Part shown: one piece after another, positions 44,041 to 55,122 of the stretch
Numbering within the stretch: the stretch's first letter is position 1
Layout of the letters: each line of letters begins with the position of its first letter
Origin: an uncultured Flavobacteriaceae bacterium
Lineage (GTDB): Bacteria; Bacteroidota; Bacteroidia; Flavobacteriales; Flavobacteriaceae
Length of the DNA stretch: 64,000 nucleotides
Assembly (NCBI GenBank): GCA_938011315.1
Contig: CALLUG010000018.1
Coordinates: 24,226-88,225 of the forward strand
Direction: 5' to 3'
The notes under the pieces: model-generated
Databases searched by the model: none
What the model was told of the DNA's origin: nothing
The model's input: the letters and a program-made list of their open reading frames with translations, nothing else
Translations under genes and position numbers: made by a program

Positions 44041-44349
44041 ATCTAAACACAATATATTTCAAGATTATTTATAACTCATTTTAAATAACAAATTGGTGTA
44101 ATTTTAACGTCCTAACGAGTAAACATTAATACTATAGTATTGACTAAATAAACTGGAAATTACTTAGCTAAAACTTTTTTTTTAACAAAAAATAACTTTT
44201 GAAGTTTAAAACGAGGGTCGTATTAAAATTTAAACATTTATTTAAGACGAATTTCTATTTAGTTTCATTACTAATTGTTTATTTTCGGTACTTTAAAAAT
44301 TAAAAAAATAAACTCTAAATAAGATTAGGTTATGCAGCACATTAAAATT
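44041..44349. other. Intergenic stretch with repeat copy E
   Basis: No coding frame was found. It holds the repeat at 44072-44102, the 14-base palindrome AATACTATAGTATT near 44130, and an AT-rich leader for the next gene. Confidence 0.5.
44072..44102 (+). repeat. Dispersed intergenic repeat, copy E
   Basis: Reads TAACTCATTTTAAATAACAA then ATTGGTGTAAT. This is nearly identical to copy C in the first block and close to copy D in the second. Confidence 0.5.
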
Positions 44350-44937
44350 ATGAATAAAACGACGCTAACAGCATTATTATTTTTGTTTTTTTCTGTAGTA
44401 ATTGCACAAGAAAAAACTGACGAACAAGAATTTTTATTGGACGGTCCAGAGAGTTGGAGAAAAGAACTCCTAACATTGCCATTAAGATTTGCTCCAGAGT
44501 TAGACTACAAAGGGTTAGAGTTTGTTAGATTTTCTAAAGGCTGGTCAGACAAAACTAGCGATGAATTCTGGACTTATAAGTTTGCATGGTATCTGGACGA
44601 ACCTGCCAACTTAACAACCGAACGCCTAAATAAAGAACTACAAATTTACTTTGATAATTTACTTAACCTTGTAGGCAAAGGAAAAGGTATCGCTAAAGAA
44701 AAGATTACAGCAACGAAAGCCACACTTAGCTATAGTAAAAGACGTAAAACTTATAAAGGACAAGTTACTATCTTTGATGTTTTCTTTTCGGAAACGCTTC
44801 AAACATTAAATATAAAAGTAAGCCCATCATACTGTGATACTTCAAAAAAGCATATTGTTTATTTTGAATTTTCACCACAACCTTTCAAGCATAAGCTTTG
44901 GAAAGTAATGAAAGACATTACTATTGCTTGTGATTAA
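44350..44937 (+). CDS. Secreted protein of unknown function
   Basis: From ATG 44350 the product is 195 residues; an upstream ATG at 44332 adds six residues before the signal. A signal peptide MNKTTLTALLFLFFSVVIAQ is clear. The mature part has FLLDGPESWRKELLTLPLRF, EFVRFSKGWSDKTSDEFWTYKFAWYL, and a C-terminal FEFSPQPFKHKLWKVMKDI block. It has no cysteine pair pattern and no membrane span, so it is periplasmic or secreted. The family is conserved in flavobacteria but not characterised. It stands alone. Confidence 0.8.
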   Translation: MNKTTLTALLFLFFSVVIAQEKTDEQEFLLDGPESWRKELLTLPLRFAPELDYKGLEFVRFSKGWSDKTSDEFWTYKFAWYLDEPANLTTERLNKELQIYFDNLLNLVGKGKGIAKEKITATKATLSYSKRRKTYKGQVTIFDVFFSETLQTLNIKVSPSYCDTSKKHIVYFEFSPQPFKHKLWKVMKDITIACD

Positions 44938-45150
44938 TTACTAAATGCGTTTAGTTTTAGGCAAGACAATACATAAGAAGATAAATCAAATGTTAAAAAG
45001 TGCCATAATATTAGAAATGGACTTATGATTATATGAAGCTAATTTAAAACTTAAGCCCTTAGCTTTTAATGAAGGCTGTTATTTTTTTAGAGTTAACATG
45101 TTTAAAATAAACAATAGATAATAATTCATAAATTTTCAATTCTTATTTTG

Positions 45151-45158
45151 TAAATTTG
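45151..45158 (+). promoter_or_regulatory. -7 promoter element (TAAATTTG) for pyrG
   Basis: Exact TAnnTTTG match, 20 nt before the pyrG ATG. Confidence 0.5.
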
Positions 45159-45169
45159 CCTGCGTTTAA

Positions 45170-46795
<1,626 letters not shown>

Positions 46796-46878
46796 TGTCA
46801 TAATGACATAATATAACAATTCGGTTAGTACTTTGATGTATAATAATGATTAAAAAAATAGTTTTATAATTAACTTAA

Positions 46879-48783
46879 ATGGAAGAAAAAAAATTAGATC
46901 CTAAATCTATAATAGGCTTTGTACTTATTTTTGGTATCCTGCTTTGGATGATGTATAACAACCAACCCACAGCAGCAGAATTAGAAGCCCAAGAAAAAGC
47001 TAAACAAGAACAACAAGCAGAAAAAAAACAAAAATCTAATAGCGATGACATCGATACAACAACACAAGATGATTTTTCTGTAGCCACTACAGACTCGTTA
47101 GGTTTAGTTAAACTTCAAAATAAAATAGGCCCCTTTGCATACGCTGCGAGTTTAACCTCTGCAACCAACAAAGAAACTGTTTTTGAGAATGAAGTATTAT
47201 ACCTAAAAATAAGTAATAAAGGAGGGTACATAACCGAAGTAAAACTAAAAAAATATGTAGATCATAAGGCAAACCCTGTATATCTAATAAAGAATAAAAA
47301 TGCGATTTTTAATATTAATTTTAATACTACAGACAACAGAAATCTAAACACAAAAGACCTCTATTTTGAACCTACGTTAACAAAACAAGGCGATAACCAA
47401 GTCCTGTCCATGAAGCTTAAAGTTTCTGAACTTAAGTATTTAGAATACCGTTACGAATTAAAACCAAACGACTATATGCTAGGGTTTAACGTTCGTTCCC
47501 AAGGATTAGACAATGTCATTAATGGCAACCAAGATGTTGTTTTAGATTGGAAACTAAAAGGCAGACGACAAGCAAAGAGCATTACTTACGAAAACAGATA
47601 CACACGTTTAACCTACCAACACGATGGCAAAAAAATAGACAAACTAAGCCAAGCAGGAAACGACGACGATACCGAAAATGATGTAAGTTGGTTGTCTTAC
47701 AGACAACATTTTTTTAGCTCGATACTAATTGCAGACAAGCCGTTTAAGACCGTAAACTTTAAATCGGAAAACTTAGTACTAGACGAAAAAATAGATACTC
47801 TGTACACCAAAAGCTATGCAACATCAATACCAATAGCACTAAGTGGAGGCGAATTAAACCAAGCTCTACAAATGTATTATGGCCCTACCGATACAGCAAC
47901 CTTAAAAGGTTATGACAAAAACCTAGAAGAGAGTATTCCTTATGGCTGGGGTATTTTTGGGTGGATTAATAAATATTTGTTTATCCCTTTATTTGGGTTT
48001 TTAAGTGGTTTTTTACCTTACGGCATTGCAATTATTGTCATGACAATTTTAATAAAACTATTAATGTCTTTTGTACAGTACAAGCAATTCTTGTCTCAAG
48101 CTAAAATGAAGATATTAAAACCAGAATTAGAAGCCTTAAAAGAAAAATTTAAGGGTAATAAAATGAAAATTCAACAAGAAACAATGGCACTCCAAAGTAA
48201 AGCAGGAGCAAGCCCTCTATCGGGCTGTTTACCTGCATTACTGCAAATGCCCGTGTTTTACGCCTTATTTACGTTTTTTCCTACAGCATTTGCATTAAGG
48301 CAAAAAAGTTTTTTATGGGCAGATGACTTATCATCTTACGATGTAATTTATCAGTTTCCAGCAGGATTTAGTATCCCTTTTTATGGAGACCACGTAAGTC
48401 TATTTCCAATATTAGCCTCAGTGGCCATCTTCTTCTATATGAAAATGACTACAGGGCAACAAGCCGTATCACAACCCACACAAGAAGGAATGCCTGATAT
48501 GACAAAAATGATGAAGTATATGATTTACTTTTCGCCAATAATGATGCTATTCTTTTTTAATAATTATGCTAGTGGACTGAGTTTATATTATTTTATTTCA
48601 AACCTAATTAGTATTGGCATCATGATTGTTATAAAAAATTATATTATAGATGAGAAAAAAGTACTTGCTAAAATAGAGATTAGTAAAAGCAAGCCCAAAA
48701 AGCAAAGTCGTTTTAAACAAAAAATGGCAGAAATGATGGAACAAGCAGAGCAGCAAAAACGAAATCAACAAAAACGAAAATAG
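46879..48783 (+). CDS. yidC: Membrane protein insertase YidC
   Basis: The 634-residue protein has an N-terminal membrane anchor (about 8-24) and a large periplasmic beta domain (about 60-340). The YidC/Oxa1 core of five spans lies at about 350-600, with KYLFIPLFGFLSGFLPYGIAI and SPLSGCLPALLQMPVFYALF. The C-terminal tail is lysine/glutamine-rich and can contact the ribosome. It inserts and folds inner-membrane proteins with or without SecYEG. Length and layout are typical for Bacteroidota. A strong terminator follows. Confidence 0.97.
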   Translation: MEEKKLDPKSIIGFVLIFGILLWMMYNNQPTAAELEAQEKAKQEQQAEKKQKSNSDDIDTTTQDDFSVATTDSLGLVKLQNKIGPFAYAASLTSATNKETVFENEVLYLKISNKGGYITEVKLKKYVDHKANPVYLIKNKNAIFNINFNTTDNRNLNTKDLYFEPTLTKQGDNQVLSMKLKVSELKYLEYRYELKPNDYMLGFNVRSQGLDNVINGNQDVVLDWKLKGRRQAKSITYENRYTRLTYQHDGKKIDKLSQAGNDDDTENDVSWLSYRQHFFSSILIADKPFKTVNFKSENLVLDEKIDTLYTKSYATSIPIALSGGELNQALQMYYGPTDTATLKGYDKNLEESIPYGWGIFGWINKYLFIPLFGFLSGFLPYGIAIIVMTILIKLLMSFVQYKQFLSQAKMKILKPELEALKEKFKGNKMKIQQETMALQSKAGASPLSGCLPALLQMPVFYALFTFFPTAFALRQKSFLWADDLSSYDVIYQFPAGFSIPFYGDHVSLFPILASVAIFFYMKMTTGQQAVSQPTQEGMPDMTKMMKYMIYFSPIMMLFFFNNYASGLSLYYFISNLISIGIMIVIKNYIIDEKKVLAKIEISKSKPKKQSRFKQKMAEMMEQAEQQKRNQQKRK

Positions 48784-48787
48784 AATT

Positions 48788-48819
48788 AAAAGCTGTCATT
48801 TTTGGCAGCTTTTTTTTTT
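48788..48819 (+). terminator. Terminator of yidC
   Basis: A 10-bp stem (AAAAGCTGTC with GGCAGCTTTT, one G-T pair), a 6-base loop and a long T-run, directly after the yidC stop. Confidence 0.92.
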
Positions 48820-48871
48820 GATGATATAATTTTGAATAATAAAATAGCGTTTATAAAGTAAACTAAAAATA

Positions 48872-49576
48872 ATGAAACACTACATATTATTATACATATT
48901 GTTTCTCGCAACCAGTATAACCGATGCACAAAATATTAACCAGTTTGATGCCAATGGCAAGCGTCATGGTATCTGGAAAAAATATTTTGAAAACACAAAT
49001 AAACTCCGTTATGAAGGCGAGTTTAAGCATGGTAAAGAAGTAGGGATATTTAACTTTTATAAGCTCGTAAAAAAGCGAAACGTGCTAAGTGCTACAAAAA
49101 AGTTTAATGAGACGAACAATCGGGCAGAGGTCGTGTTTTTTTCGTCATACGGTAGTAAATTAAGCGAAGGACAAATGATTGGAAAAACATACATAGGTCA
49201 ATGGAATTACTACCACCCTAACTCCAGTCAGTTAATGATTTCTGAAAACTACACTGAAACAGGACTATTACACGGCAAACGATTGGTGTATTACAAAAAT
49301 GGCGCCTTAGCCGAAGCTATAAATTATGTAAATGGAAAAAAACAAGGTGCCTCAAGATGGTATGCCAAAAATAACACTATTTTAAAAGAACTTTCATACA
49401 AAAATGACGAACTACATGGTCTAGCAAAACATTTTAATACAGGAGAGCTTGTTGTAGAAGGGAATTATAAAAATGGTAAAAAAGTTGGTCTATGGAGCTA
49501 TTACGAAAACGGACAACTTAAAGAAAAAAAAGATTTTAATTACAAACGTAAAACAAAAACCAAACCAAAACAATAA
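48872..49576 (+). CDS. YwqK/MORN-repeat family secreted protein
   Basis: The 234-residue protein has a signal peptide (about 1-20, ending TDA). At least six MORN-like units follow, with the pattern NGKRHGIWKKYF, YEGEFKHGKEVGIF, LHGKRLVYYKNG and GKKVGLWSYYENGQL. A basic tail ends the protein. Databases call such proteins 'toxin-antitoxin system YwqK family antitoxin', but no toxin gene is nearby and it is exported, so that name is misleading. A structural or surface role is more likely; the function is unknown. Confidence 0.85.
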   Translation: MKHYILLYILFLATSITDAQNINQFDANGKRHGIWKKYFENTNKLRYEGEFKHGKEVGIFNFYKLVKKRNVLSATKKFNETNNRAEVVFFSSYGSKLSEGQMIGKTYIGQWNYYHPNSSQLMISENYTETGLLHGKRLVYYKNGALAEAINYVNGKKQGASRWYAKNNTILKELSYKNDELHGLAKHFNTGELVVEGNYKNGKKVGLWSYYENGQLKEKKDFNYKRKTKTKPKQ

Positions 49577-49701
49577 AGCATTGAGTTGATTTTTAACTCA
49601 TTAAAAGTAAATGTTTTTTTGAGTGGTATAACAAACGTTAATAAATTTTGCTATGAGTTTTTAGTGGGTAACAACTTCAATTTGTAACCCCTTTTTATTT
49701 G

Positions 49702-49709
49702 TAAATTTG
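49702..49709 (+). promoter_or_regulatory. -7 promoter element (TAAATTTG) for mnmA
   Basis: Exact TAnnTTTG match, 26 nt before the mnmA ATG, with TTTG at 49681-49684 as a possible -33 box. Confidence 0.55.
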
Positions 49710-49735
49710 TAACCTAAGGATATATAGTCATTATT

Positions 49736-50923
49736 ATGAAACGAGTCGTTGTAGGATTATCTGGCGGAGTAGACTCTAGCGTTGCAGCCTATTTGTTAAA
49801 AGCACAAGGTTACGACGTTATTGGTTTGTTTATGAAGAATTGGCACGATGACTCCGTAACAATATCCAATGAATGCCCTTGGCTAGATGATAGTAATGAT
49901 GCAATATTAGTTGCCGAAAAATTAGGTATCCCTTTTCAAACAGTAGATTTGAGTGAGGCTTACAAAGAGCGTATTGTAAACTATATGTTTGAAGCCTATA
50001 AGTCGGGACGAACACCCAATCCAGATGTGCTTTGTAACCGAGAAATTAAGTTTGATATTTTTATGAAAATTGCTTTAAACTTGGGAGCAGATTATGTTGC
50101 GACAGGGCATTATTGCAGAAAAGATGAGCTTACAAAAAACGAAAATAAAATATACCGTTTACTCTCTGGTAAAGATGCGAATAAAGATCAGTCCTATTTT
50201 TTATGTCAATTATCACAACAGCAATTAGCAAAAACGCTATTTCCTGTAGGTGAGTTACTAAAACCAGAAGTAAGACAAATTGCTACAGAACAAAATTTGG
50301 TTACGGCAAACAAAAAAGACTCTCAAGGACTTTGTTTTATTGGAAAGGTAAAACTTCCAGATTTCTTAAAACAACAATTACAACCTAAAAAAGGCAATAT
50401 TATAGAAATTCCAAGCCATAAAAAAGAATACCTAGCAGCCCCTCCAACGTTTAATACTTTGGAGGCTCGATTAGAATACTTGTCAAAAAAAATTAAATAC
50501 AACCCTACAGACGGGAAAGTAGTAGGGACACACGAAGGCGCACATTATTTTACAAAGGGACAGCGCAAAGGTTTAGCAGTAGGTGGTATGGTAGAACCTT
50601 TGTTTGTGATTGACACAGATGTTGCCGAAAATATTATCTATACAGGACAAGGTAATAAACATCCAGGGCTATACAAATCAGTATTATTTGTTAAGGATAA
50701 AGATTTGCATTGGGTACGTCCAGATTTAGAATTAAAAAAAGACGAAACGCTAAATGTTTTAGCGCGAATACGGTATCGTCAAAAATTAGAAAAAGCAATA
50801 CTTTATAAAGTAAGTAGTGGTTTGTATGTAGAGTTTAATACAGCACAATTAGCCATTACAGAAGGGCAGTTTGTTGCTTGGTATATAGGTGATGAATTGG
50901 TTGGCTCTGGCGTGATTTCGTGA
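49736..50923 (+). CDS. mnmA: tRNA-specific 2-thiouridylase MnmA
   Basis: The 395-residue protein has the PP-loop SGGVDSS near the N-terminus. The two catalytic cysteines are Cys100 ([12 protein letters not shown]) and Cys200 (SQGLCFIGK), and the [11 protein letters not shown] region is typical of MnmA. It thiolates U34 of tRNA-Lys, -Glu and -Gln with sulfur passed from a cysteine desulfurase relay. The length is slightly above the E. coli enzyme. It is a single gene with a good promoter, convergent with the following gene with only 13 bases between. Confidence 0.96.
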   Translation: MKRVVVGLSGGVDSSVAAYLLKAQGYDVIGLFMKNWHDDSVTISNECPWLDDSNDAILVAEKLGIPFQTVDLSEAYKERIVNYMFEAYKSGRTPNPDVLCNREIKFDIFMKIALNLGADYVATGHYCRKDELTKNENKIYRLLSGKDANKDQSYFLCQLSQQQLAKTLFPVGELLKPEVRQIATEQNLVTANKKDSQGLCFIGKVKLPDFLKQQLQPKKGNIIEIPSHKKEYLAAPPTFNTLEARLEYLSKKIKYNPTDGKVVGTHEGAHYFTKGQRKGLAVGGMVEPLFVIDTDVAENIIYTGQGNKHPGLYKSVLFVKDKDLHWVRPDLELKKDETLNVLARIRYRQKLEKAILYKVSSGLYVEFNTAQLAITEGQFVAWYIGDELVGSGVIS

Positions 50924-50936
50924 TTTTTGTAACACA

Positions 50937-52193
50937 CTATGTTTTTTGTTTCTTTTTTCTAGCCGCAGGAAAAAGAACATTATTTAGGATAAGGCGATAT
51001 CCAGGTGAGGTAGGATGTAGGTCTAATTCCGTTTTAGGATCGCCAACCCGATGCGTATAATCTTCGGGGTCATGACCTCCATAAAATGTAAAGAAGCCCT
51101 TTCCTTTAATGCCATGAATATATCGTGCCTCTCCATTAGTTTTGTTTTCGCCCATAACAAGTACATTCGATTTTATTTGTTCTCTATTAAAAGCAGTTGT
51201 TTGCCCCATAAAGCCCTTTACTAGTGCAGTATGATTTTGGACTAACATTGTTGGAATAGGATCCCATTTTGCAGAAAAATCCATTAAAGAAAAGTAATCG
51301 GTAGTTTTAGGAATTCTGCGTTTGGCAGTCATATCTATGGAGGAAAACTCATAGACATTAGGGCTACGTTCTAGATTATAATTTGTAAAAGCAAATGTTT
51401 TATTAAAGTCTATTTTATTTTGGTAATTAGCATCACTACCATCTCCATCAAACATAGGTTCGCAAATATCTACTCCTTCTGCAGAAAGTGCAATATCAAA
51501 ACTATCTGTGGCACTACACATAGCAAACATAAATCCACCACCAATAACATAATCTTTAATTTTTAGGGCAACATTAAGTTTTTCTGTAGCAACCTTGTTG
51601 TAACCTAGTTTTGAAGCTAGGTTTTCTGCCGTTTTTTTTTCTTCAATATACCAAGGGGCACTTTTATAAGTTCTGTAAAATTTGCCATATTGTCCAGTAA
51701 AATCCTCGTGGTGTAAGTGTAACCAATCGTATAATAATAATCCATCGTTTATAACCTCTTCATCATATACTGTTTCGTAAGGTATTTCGGCATAAGTAAG
51801 CACCATTGTTACGGCATCGTCCCATGGTTGTTTGCCGTTAGGAGTATATACTGCAATTTTTGGAGCTTTTTCTAGCACTACAGCTTCCATGTTTTTGCTA
51901 GGGCTACTAATTTCTTGTAGTATGCTTGCGGCTTCTGCGTCTGAAATTACTTCGTACGACACACCTCGTATTTGACATTCTTTTTTTATTTCTTCAAAAT
52001 CGGCTATTAAAAATGAACCTCCTCTATAGTTAAGAAGCCATTGTACTTTTTGTTGCCTTTCTAAAGTCCAAAATGTAATCCCATAAGCTTTTAGATGGTT
52101 TTTTTGAGATTCAGAGTCCATTGGGATTAAAATCTGAGATGCAAAACTACTACTGTAAGAGAGTATAAATAAGATTAACAAGAATTTTCTCAT
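50937..52193 (-). CDS. Exported protein commonly mislabelled asparagine synthetase B
   Basis: From ATG 52193 the product is 418 residues with a signal peptide (MRKFLLILFILSYSSSFA); the longer frame adds five residues. Flavobacterial homologues are named asparagine synthetase B, but there is no N-terminal catalytic Cys glutaminase and no SGG PP-loop, so that activity is not supported. The middle has GGGFMFAMCSATDSFDIAL, like the nucleophile elbow of a class I amidotransferase-like fold. A later FFTFYGGHDPEDYTHR supplies a His. It is therefore probably an exported GATase1-like protein of unknown activity. Confidence 0.8.
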   Translation of the reverse strand: MRKFLLILFILSYSSSFASQILIPMDSESQKNHLKAYGITFWTLERQQKVQWLLNYRGGSFLIADFEEIKKECQIRGVSYEVISDAEAASILQEISSPSKNMEAVVLEKAPKIAVYTPNGKQPWDDAVTMVLTYAEIPYETVYDEEVINDGLLLYDWLHLHHEDFTGQYGKFYRTYKSAPWYIEEKKTAENLASKLGYNKVATEKLNVALKIKDYVIGGGFMFAMCSATDSFDIALSAEGVDICEPMFDGDGSDANYQNKIDFNKTFAFTNYNLERSPNVYEFSSIDMTAKRRIPKTTDYFSLMDFSAKWDPIPTMLVQNHTALVKGFMGQTTAFNREQIKSNVLVMGENKTNGEARYIHGIKGKGFFTFYGGHDPEDYTHRVGDPKTELDLHPTSPGYRLILNNVLFPAARKKKQKT

Positions 52194-52281
52194 TGTTTTT
52201 AAGGGCATAATTTTGATTATTCGAAAGATATAAAAAAATAACTGACTAGCATTTTTTTTAAGAAAATATTAGAGAGTTTCT

Positions 52282-53319
52282 CTATTTGCTAGTCGCAGAC
52301 ATAATATCTGCAATACGTTTTGTACTAGGAAATTGTTCTAAAATAATTTTAATAAACACAGTAATTGGAATTGCCATAATTAGGCCAGGGACACCCCATA
52401 AAAATCCCCAAAACATAAGCACTACGAGTACCGTAATAATATTTATAGAAAATGATTTCCCCATAAAAACAGGTTCTAATATAGCTCCAAATAATACCTG
52501 TGCTCCTGTAATTGAGAGAATAAAAAAGAATAACATACTAGTAGGGTCTAACTCTACAAACGCAAAAATAGAAAGCAAAATTACAGAAACAAAAGAACCT
52601 ACCATTTGTACAAAGTTAATTACGAAAACAAATAACCCCCAAAAAATAGGGAAGCTTACATCAAAAAATAAACAGGCAAAACCTGTCGCAACCCCTGTAA
52701 AAAGACTCATCAAAAACTTAACTTTTAAAAACTTGATAAGATCTTTTTCTATTTTAATAAATGCTTTTACTGAGGCATATTTTTGTCTTAATATTGTGCG
52801 GTTTAACACCTTTTGTACATTAATAGATTCTGCCAACCAGAGCACTACAAAAAAAGCTGTCATTAAAATAGTGGTAAGTAAATTGCCTACAAAACCTATG
52901 GTGAGCTTTAAGTTTTTTAATAAATTTTCTTGTTTTAAAAACTGTGTTAATTTAAGCTTTTCTTGTTTAGATTCTATTCCAAAAAGCTGTTGAATAGAAG
53001 TAAATAAACTACTTAATTTACGTTCTGCTTTTGTGAAAAATAAGTTATCGCTAGAAAAAATTTGTTTACTAGACAGTTGCACAAGTTCTCCAGTAACTTT
53101 TAGTGTGCCAGCAATAATTATAATGACAACAAATATGCTTATAAACTTTGGTACATTTCTTTTATTAAACCACCGCATTAATGGTAAAAAAAGTAAAGCA
53201 ATAAACATCGAAAAAATTAAAGGAATAAAAATAAACGATAAGGTTTTTAATAAATAAAACACAATTGGAATTACTATAGCGAGTAGTAATAAGTTAGTAG
53301 TGCTTGTTTTGTTCATCAT
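52282..53319 (-). CDS. AI-2E family transporter
   Basis: The 345-residue integral membrane protein has about eight spans, beginning LLLLAIVIPIVFYLLKTLSF. It contains the family's conserved region GAILEPVFMGKSFSINIITVLVVLMFWGFLWGVPGLIMAIP (positions about 272-312). The family was named for AI-2 export in E. coli (TqsA), but many members are Na+/H+ antiporter-like, so substrate remains open. A -7 element (TAACTTTG) lies 30 nt upstream. It is monocistronic by spacing. Confidence 0.92.
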   Translation of the reverse strand: MMNKTSTTNLLLLAIVIPIVFYLLKTLSFIFIPLIFSMFIALLFLPLMRWFNKRNVPKFISIFVVIIIIAGTLKVTGELVQLSSKQIFSSDNLFFTKAERKLSSLFTSIQQLFGIESKQEKLKLTQFLKQENLLKNLKLTIGFVGNLLTTILMTAFFVVLWLAESINVQKVLNRTILRQKYASVKAFIKIEKDLIKFLKVKFLMSLFTGVATGFACLFFDVSFPIFWGLFVFVINFVQMVGSFVSVILLSIFAFVELDPTSMLFFFILSITGAQVLFGAILEPVFMGKSFSINIITVLVVLMFWGFLWGVPGLIMAIPITVFIKIILEQFPSTKRIADIMSATSK

Positions 53320-53348
53320 AATCTTATGGCTTGCGTATTATTTTGTTT

Positions 53349-53356
53349 CAAAGTTA
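53349..53356 (-). promoter_or_regulatory. -7 promoter element (TAACTTTG) for the AI-2E family gene
   Basis: Exact TAnnTTTG match on the minus strand, 30 nt before the start. Confidence 0.45.
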
Positions 53357-53431
53357 ACTTAAATCGTATTTTATTATTTACTAAAACAGTATATTTTTTA
53401 GTTCTAGTATGTTAAAGTATTATAAAAAGTA

Positions 53432-54964
53432 TTAAAAAGGAATGCCGTCATCGTTATCGAGTTCTGGGGTATCAAAAGCGTCGTTGGCACTAGGGTATGA
53501 GTCAGGTTTTAGAGTGTCATCATTAGCTGCCGCATTCATTTTGCTATGAAACTCGTAAGGAGAATCGAAGTCCTCAAGATTATCAAATTTACCTAAGTTA
53601 CCAATAAATTTTAATCTAATATTATCCAAACCTCCATTTCTGTGTTTTGCAACAATAAATTCTGCTTGTCCCTCTGTTGGAGAACGCTCATCGTCATCCC
53701 ATTCGTCTATTTTATAATACTCGGGTCTATAAATAAACGATACAATATCGGCATCTTGCTCTATAGCTCCAGACTCTCTAAGATCCGAGAGTAAAGGGCG
53801 TTTGCTCCCGCCACGAGTTTCTACGGCACGAGATAGCTGCGACAGAGCAATTACAGGGACACTAAGTTCTTTTGCTAAAGCTTTTAAGTTACGAGAAATT
53901 GTAGAAATTTCTTGCTCACGATTTCCTCCATTTCCTGCTGCAGTCATGAGTTGTAAATAATCTACAATAATCATTTTAATTCCGTTTTGTGAGGCTAAAC
54001 GTCGTGCTTTTGCTCGTAAATCGAAGATTGAAAGTGATGGGGTATCATCAATATATAAAGGTGCTTTTTCTAAGCTTTTTACTTTTACGTTAAGCTGTTC
54101 CCACTCGTGTTTTTCTAATTTTCCTGTTCGTAATTTTTCTGAAGATAAGCCAGTTTCAGAAGAAATTAAACGCGTTATTAGTTGTACAGACGCCATCTCT
54201 AAAGAGAAAAATGCTACGGGTATATTATTGTTTACAGCAATATTTCTAGCCATAGATAGCGTTAGTGCTGTTTTACCCATACCTGGACGCGCTGCAATAA
54301 TAATTAAATCGCTTTCTTGCCAGCCCGAAGTTAATTTATCGAGCTTATCAAAACCAGACGGAATACCACTAAGACCTTCTTTGTTTGCAATTTCTTCAAT
54401 TTTCTTTTTTGCTTGGATTACTAAAGCTTGTGCAGTTTCTGAAGATTTTTTTATATTACCTTGGGTAACATCGTACAACCTTGACTCGGCTTTGTCTAAA
54501 AGATCAAAAACATCTTTTGTTTCATCATAAGAATCTTCAATAATTTCGTTAGAAATTTTTATTAAGCTACGCTGAATGAATTTTTGTAAAATAATGCGGG
54601 CATGAAATTCAATATGAGCAGAGGAAGATACTTTTTGAGTTAGCGATATTAAATAAAAGTCGCCGCCAACAAGGTCTAACTTACTGTCTTTACGTAATTG
54701 AGATGATACTGTTAATAAATCTATTGGTTCACTATTTTCAAATAGTTTAAAAATAGCTTCAAAAATATATTGATGGGCTTCTTTATAAAAAGCGTCTGGG
54801 CTTAAAATATCAATAACTTCGTCAACACCTTTTTTGTCGATCATCATCGCCCCCAATACAACCTCTTCCAAATCGACTGCCTGTGGCGGTATTTTTCCTT
54901 TTTCTAGGTTTACAATTTTAGATTTATCGACTTTGTAGCCTTGTATTGGTGTGGGTTGTTTCAT
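53432..54964 (-). CDS. dnaB: Replicative DNA helicase DnaB
   Basis: The 510-residue protein has an N-terminal DnaB domain at about 25-130 (PPQAVDLEEVVLGAMM). The RecA-like helicase core (about 195-465) has Walker A AARPGMGKTALT, Walker B IIVDYLQLM and DLRESGAIEQDADIV. It unwinds DNA at the replication fork as a hexamer. The acidic C-terminal tail (DTPELDNDDGIPF) is longer than in E. coli and may bind partners. A terminator separates it from the upstream accA gene, so it has its own promoter, probably near TACTTTCG in the leader. Confidence 0.97.
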   Translation of the reverse strand: MKQPTPIQGYKVDKSKIVNLEKGKIPPQAVDLEEVVLGAMMIDKKGVDEVIDILSPDAFYKEAHQYIFEAIFKLFENSEPIDLLTVSSQLRKDSKLDLVGGDFYLISLTQKVSSSAHIEFHARIILQKFIQRSLIKISNEIIEDSYDETKDVFDLLDKAESRLYDVTQGNIKKSSETAQALVIQAKKKIEEIANKEGLSGIPSGFDKLDKLTSGWQESDLIIIAARPGMGKTALTLSMARNIAVNNNIPVAFFSLEMASVQLITRLISSETGLSSEKLRTGKLEKHEWEQLNVKVKSLEKAPLYIDDTPSLSIFDLRAKARRLASQNGIKMIIVDYLQLMTAAGNGGNREQEISTISRNLKALAKELSVPVIALSQLSRAVETRGGSKRPLLSDLRESGAIEQDADIVSFIYRPEYYKIDEWDDDERSPTEGQAEFIVAKHRNGGLDNIRLKFIGNLGKFDNLEDFDSPYEFHSKMNAAANDDTLKPDSYPSANDAFDTPELDNDDGIPF

Positions 54965-55064
54965 AGTTGCGAAAGTAACTAAATTGTAATTATTTTGAGG
55001 TGTGTGGTTATTAACTATAAATTTGATTATAAAGTTAATAAGTTAAAAATAGTGTTAATAAAGC

Positions 55065-55098
55065 TAAAAAAAACTGAAGCAGTTAACTTCAGTTTTTT
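55065..55098 (-). terminator. Terminator after accA
   Basis: A 10-bp perfect stem (AAAACTGAAG with CTTCAGTTTT) and a 7-base loop, with T-runs on both strands. It lies about 25 bases past the accA stop. Confidence 0.88.
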
Positions 55099-55122
55099 GT
55101 TTTTATAGCGTAAAACCTATGC

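Noticed and set aside
48872..49576. Toxin-antitoxin pair suggested by the YwqK 'antitoxin' family name
   Set aside because: The protein is exported, made of MORN-like repeats, and has no toxin partner.
52286..52993. A long plus-strand frame opposite the AI-2E gene (235 codons)
   Set aside because: It is a shadow of a clearly recognised membrane protein gene; its translation has no signal or domain pattern.
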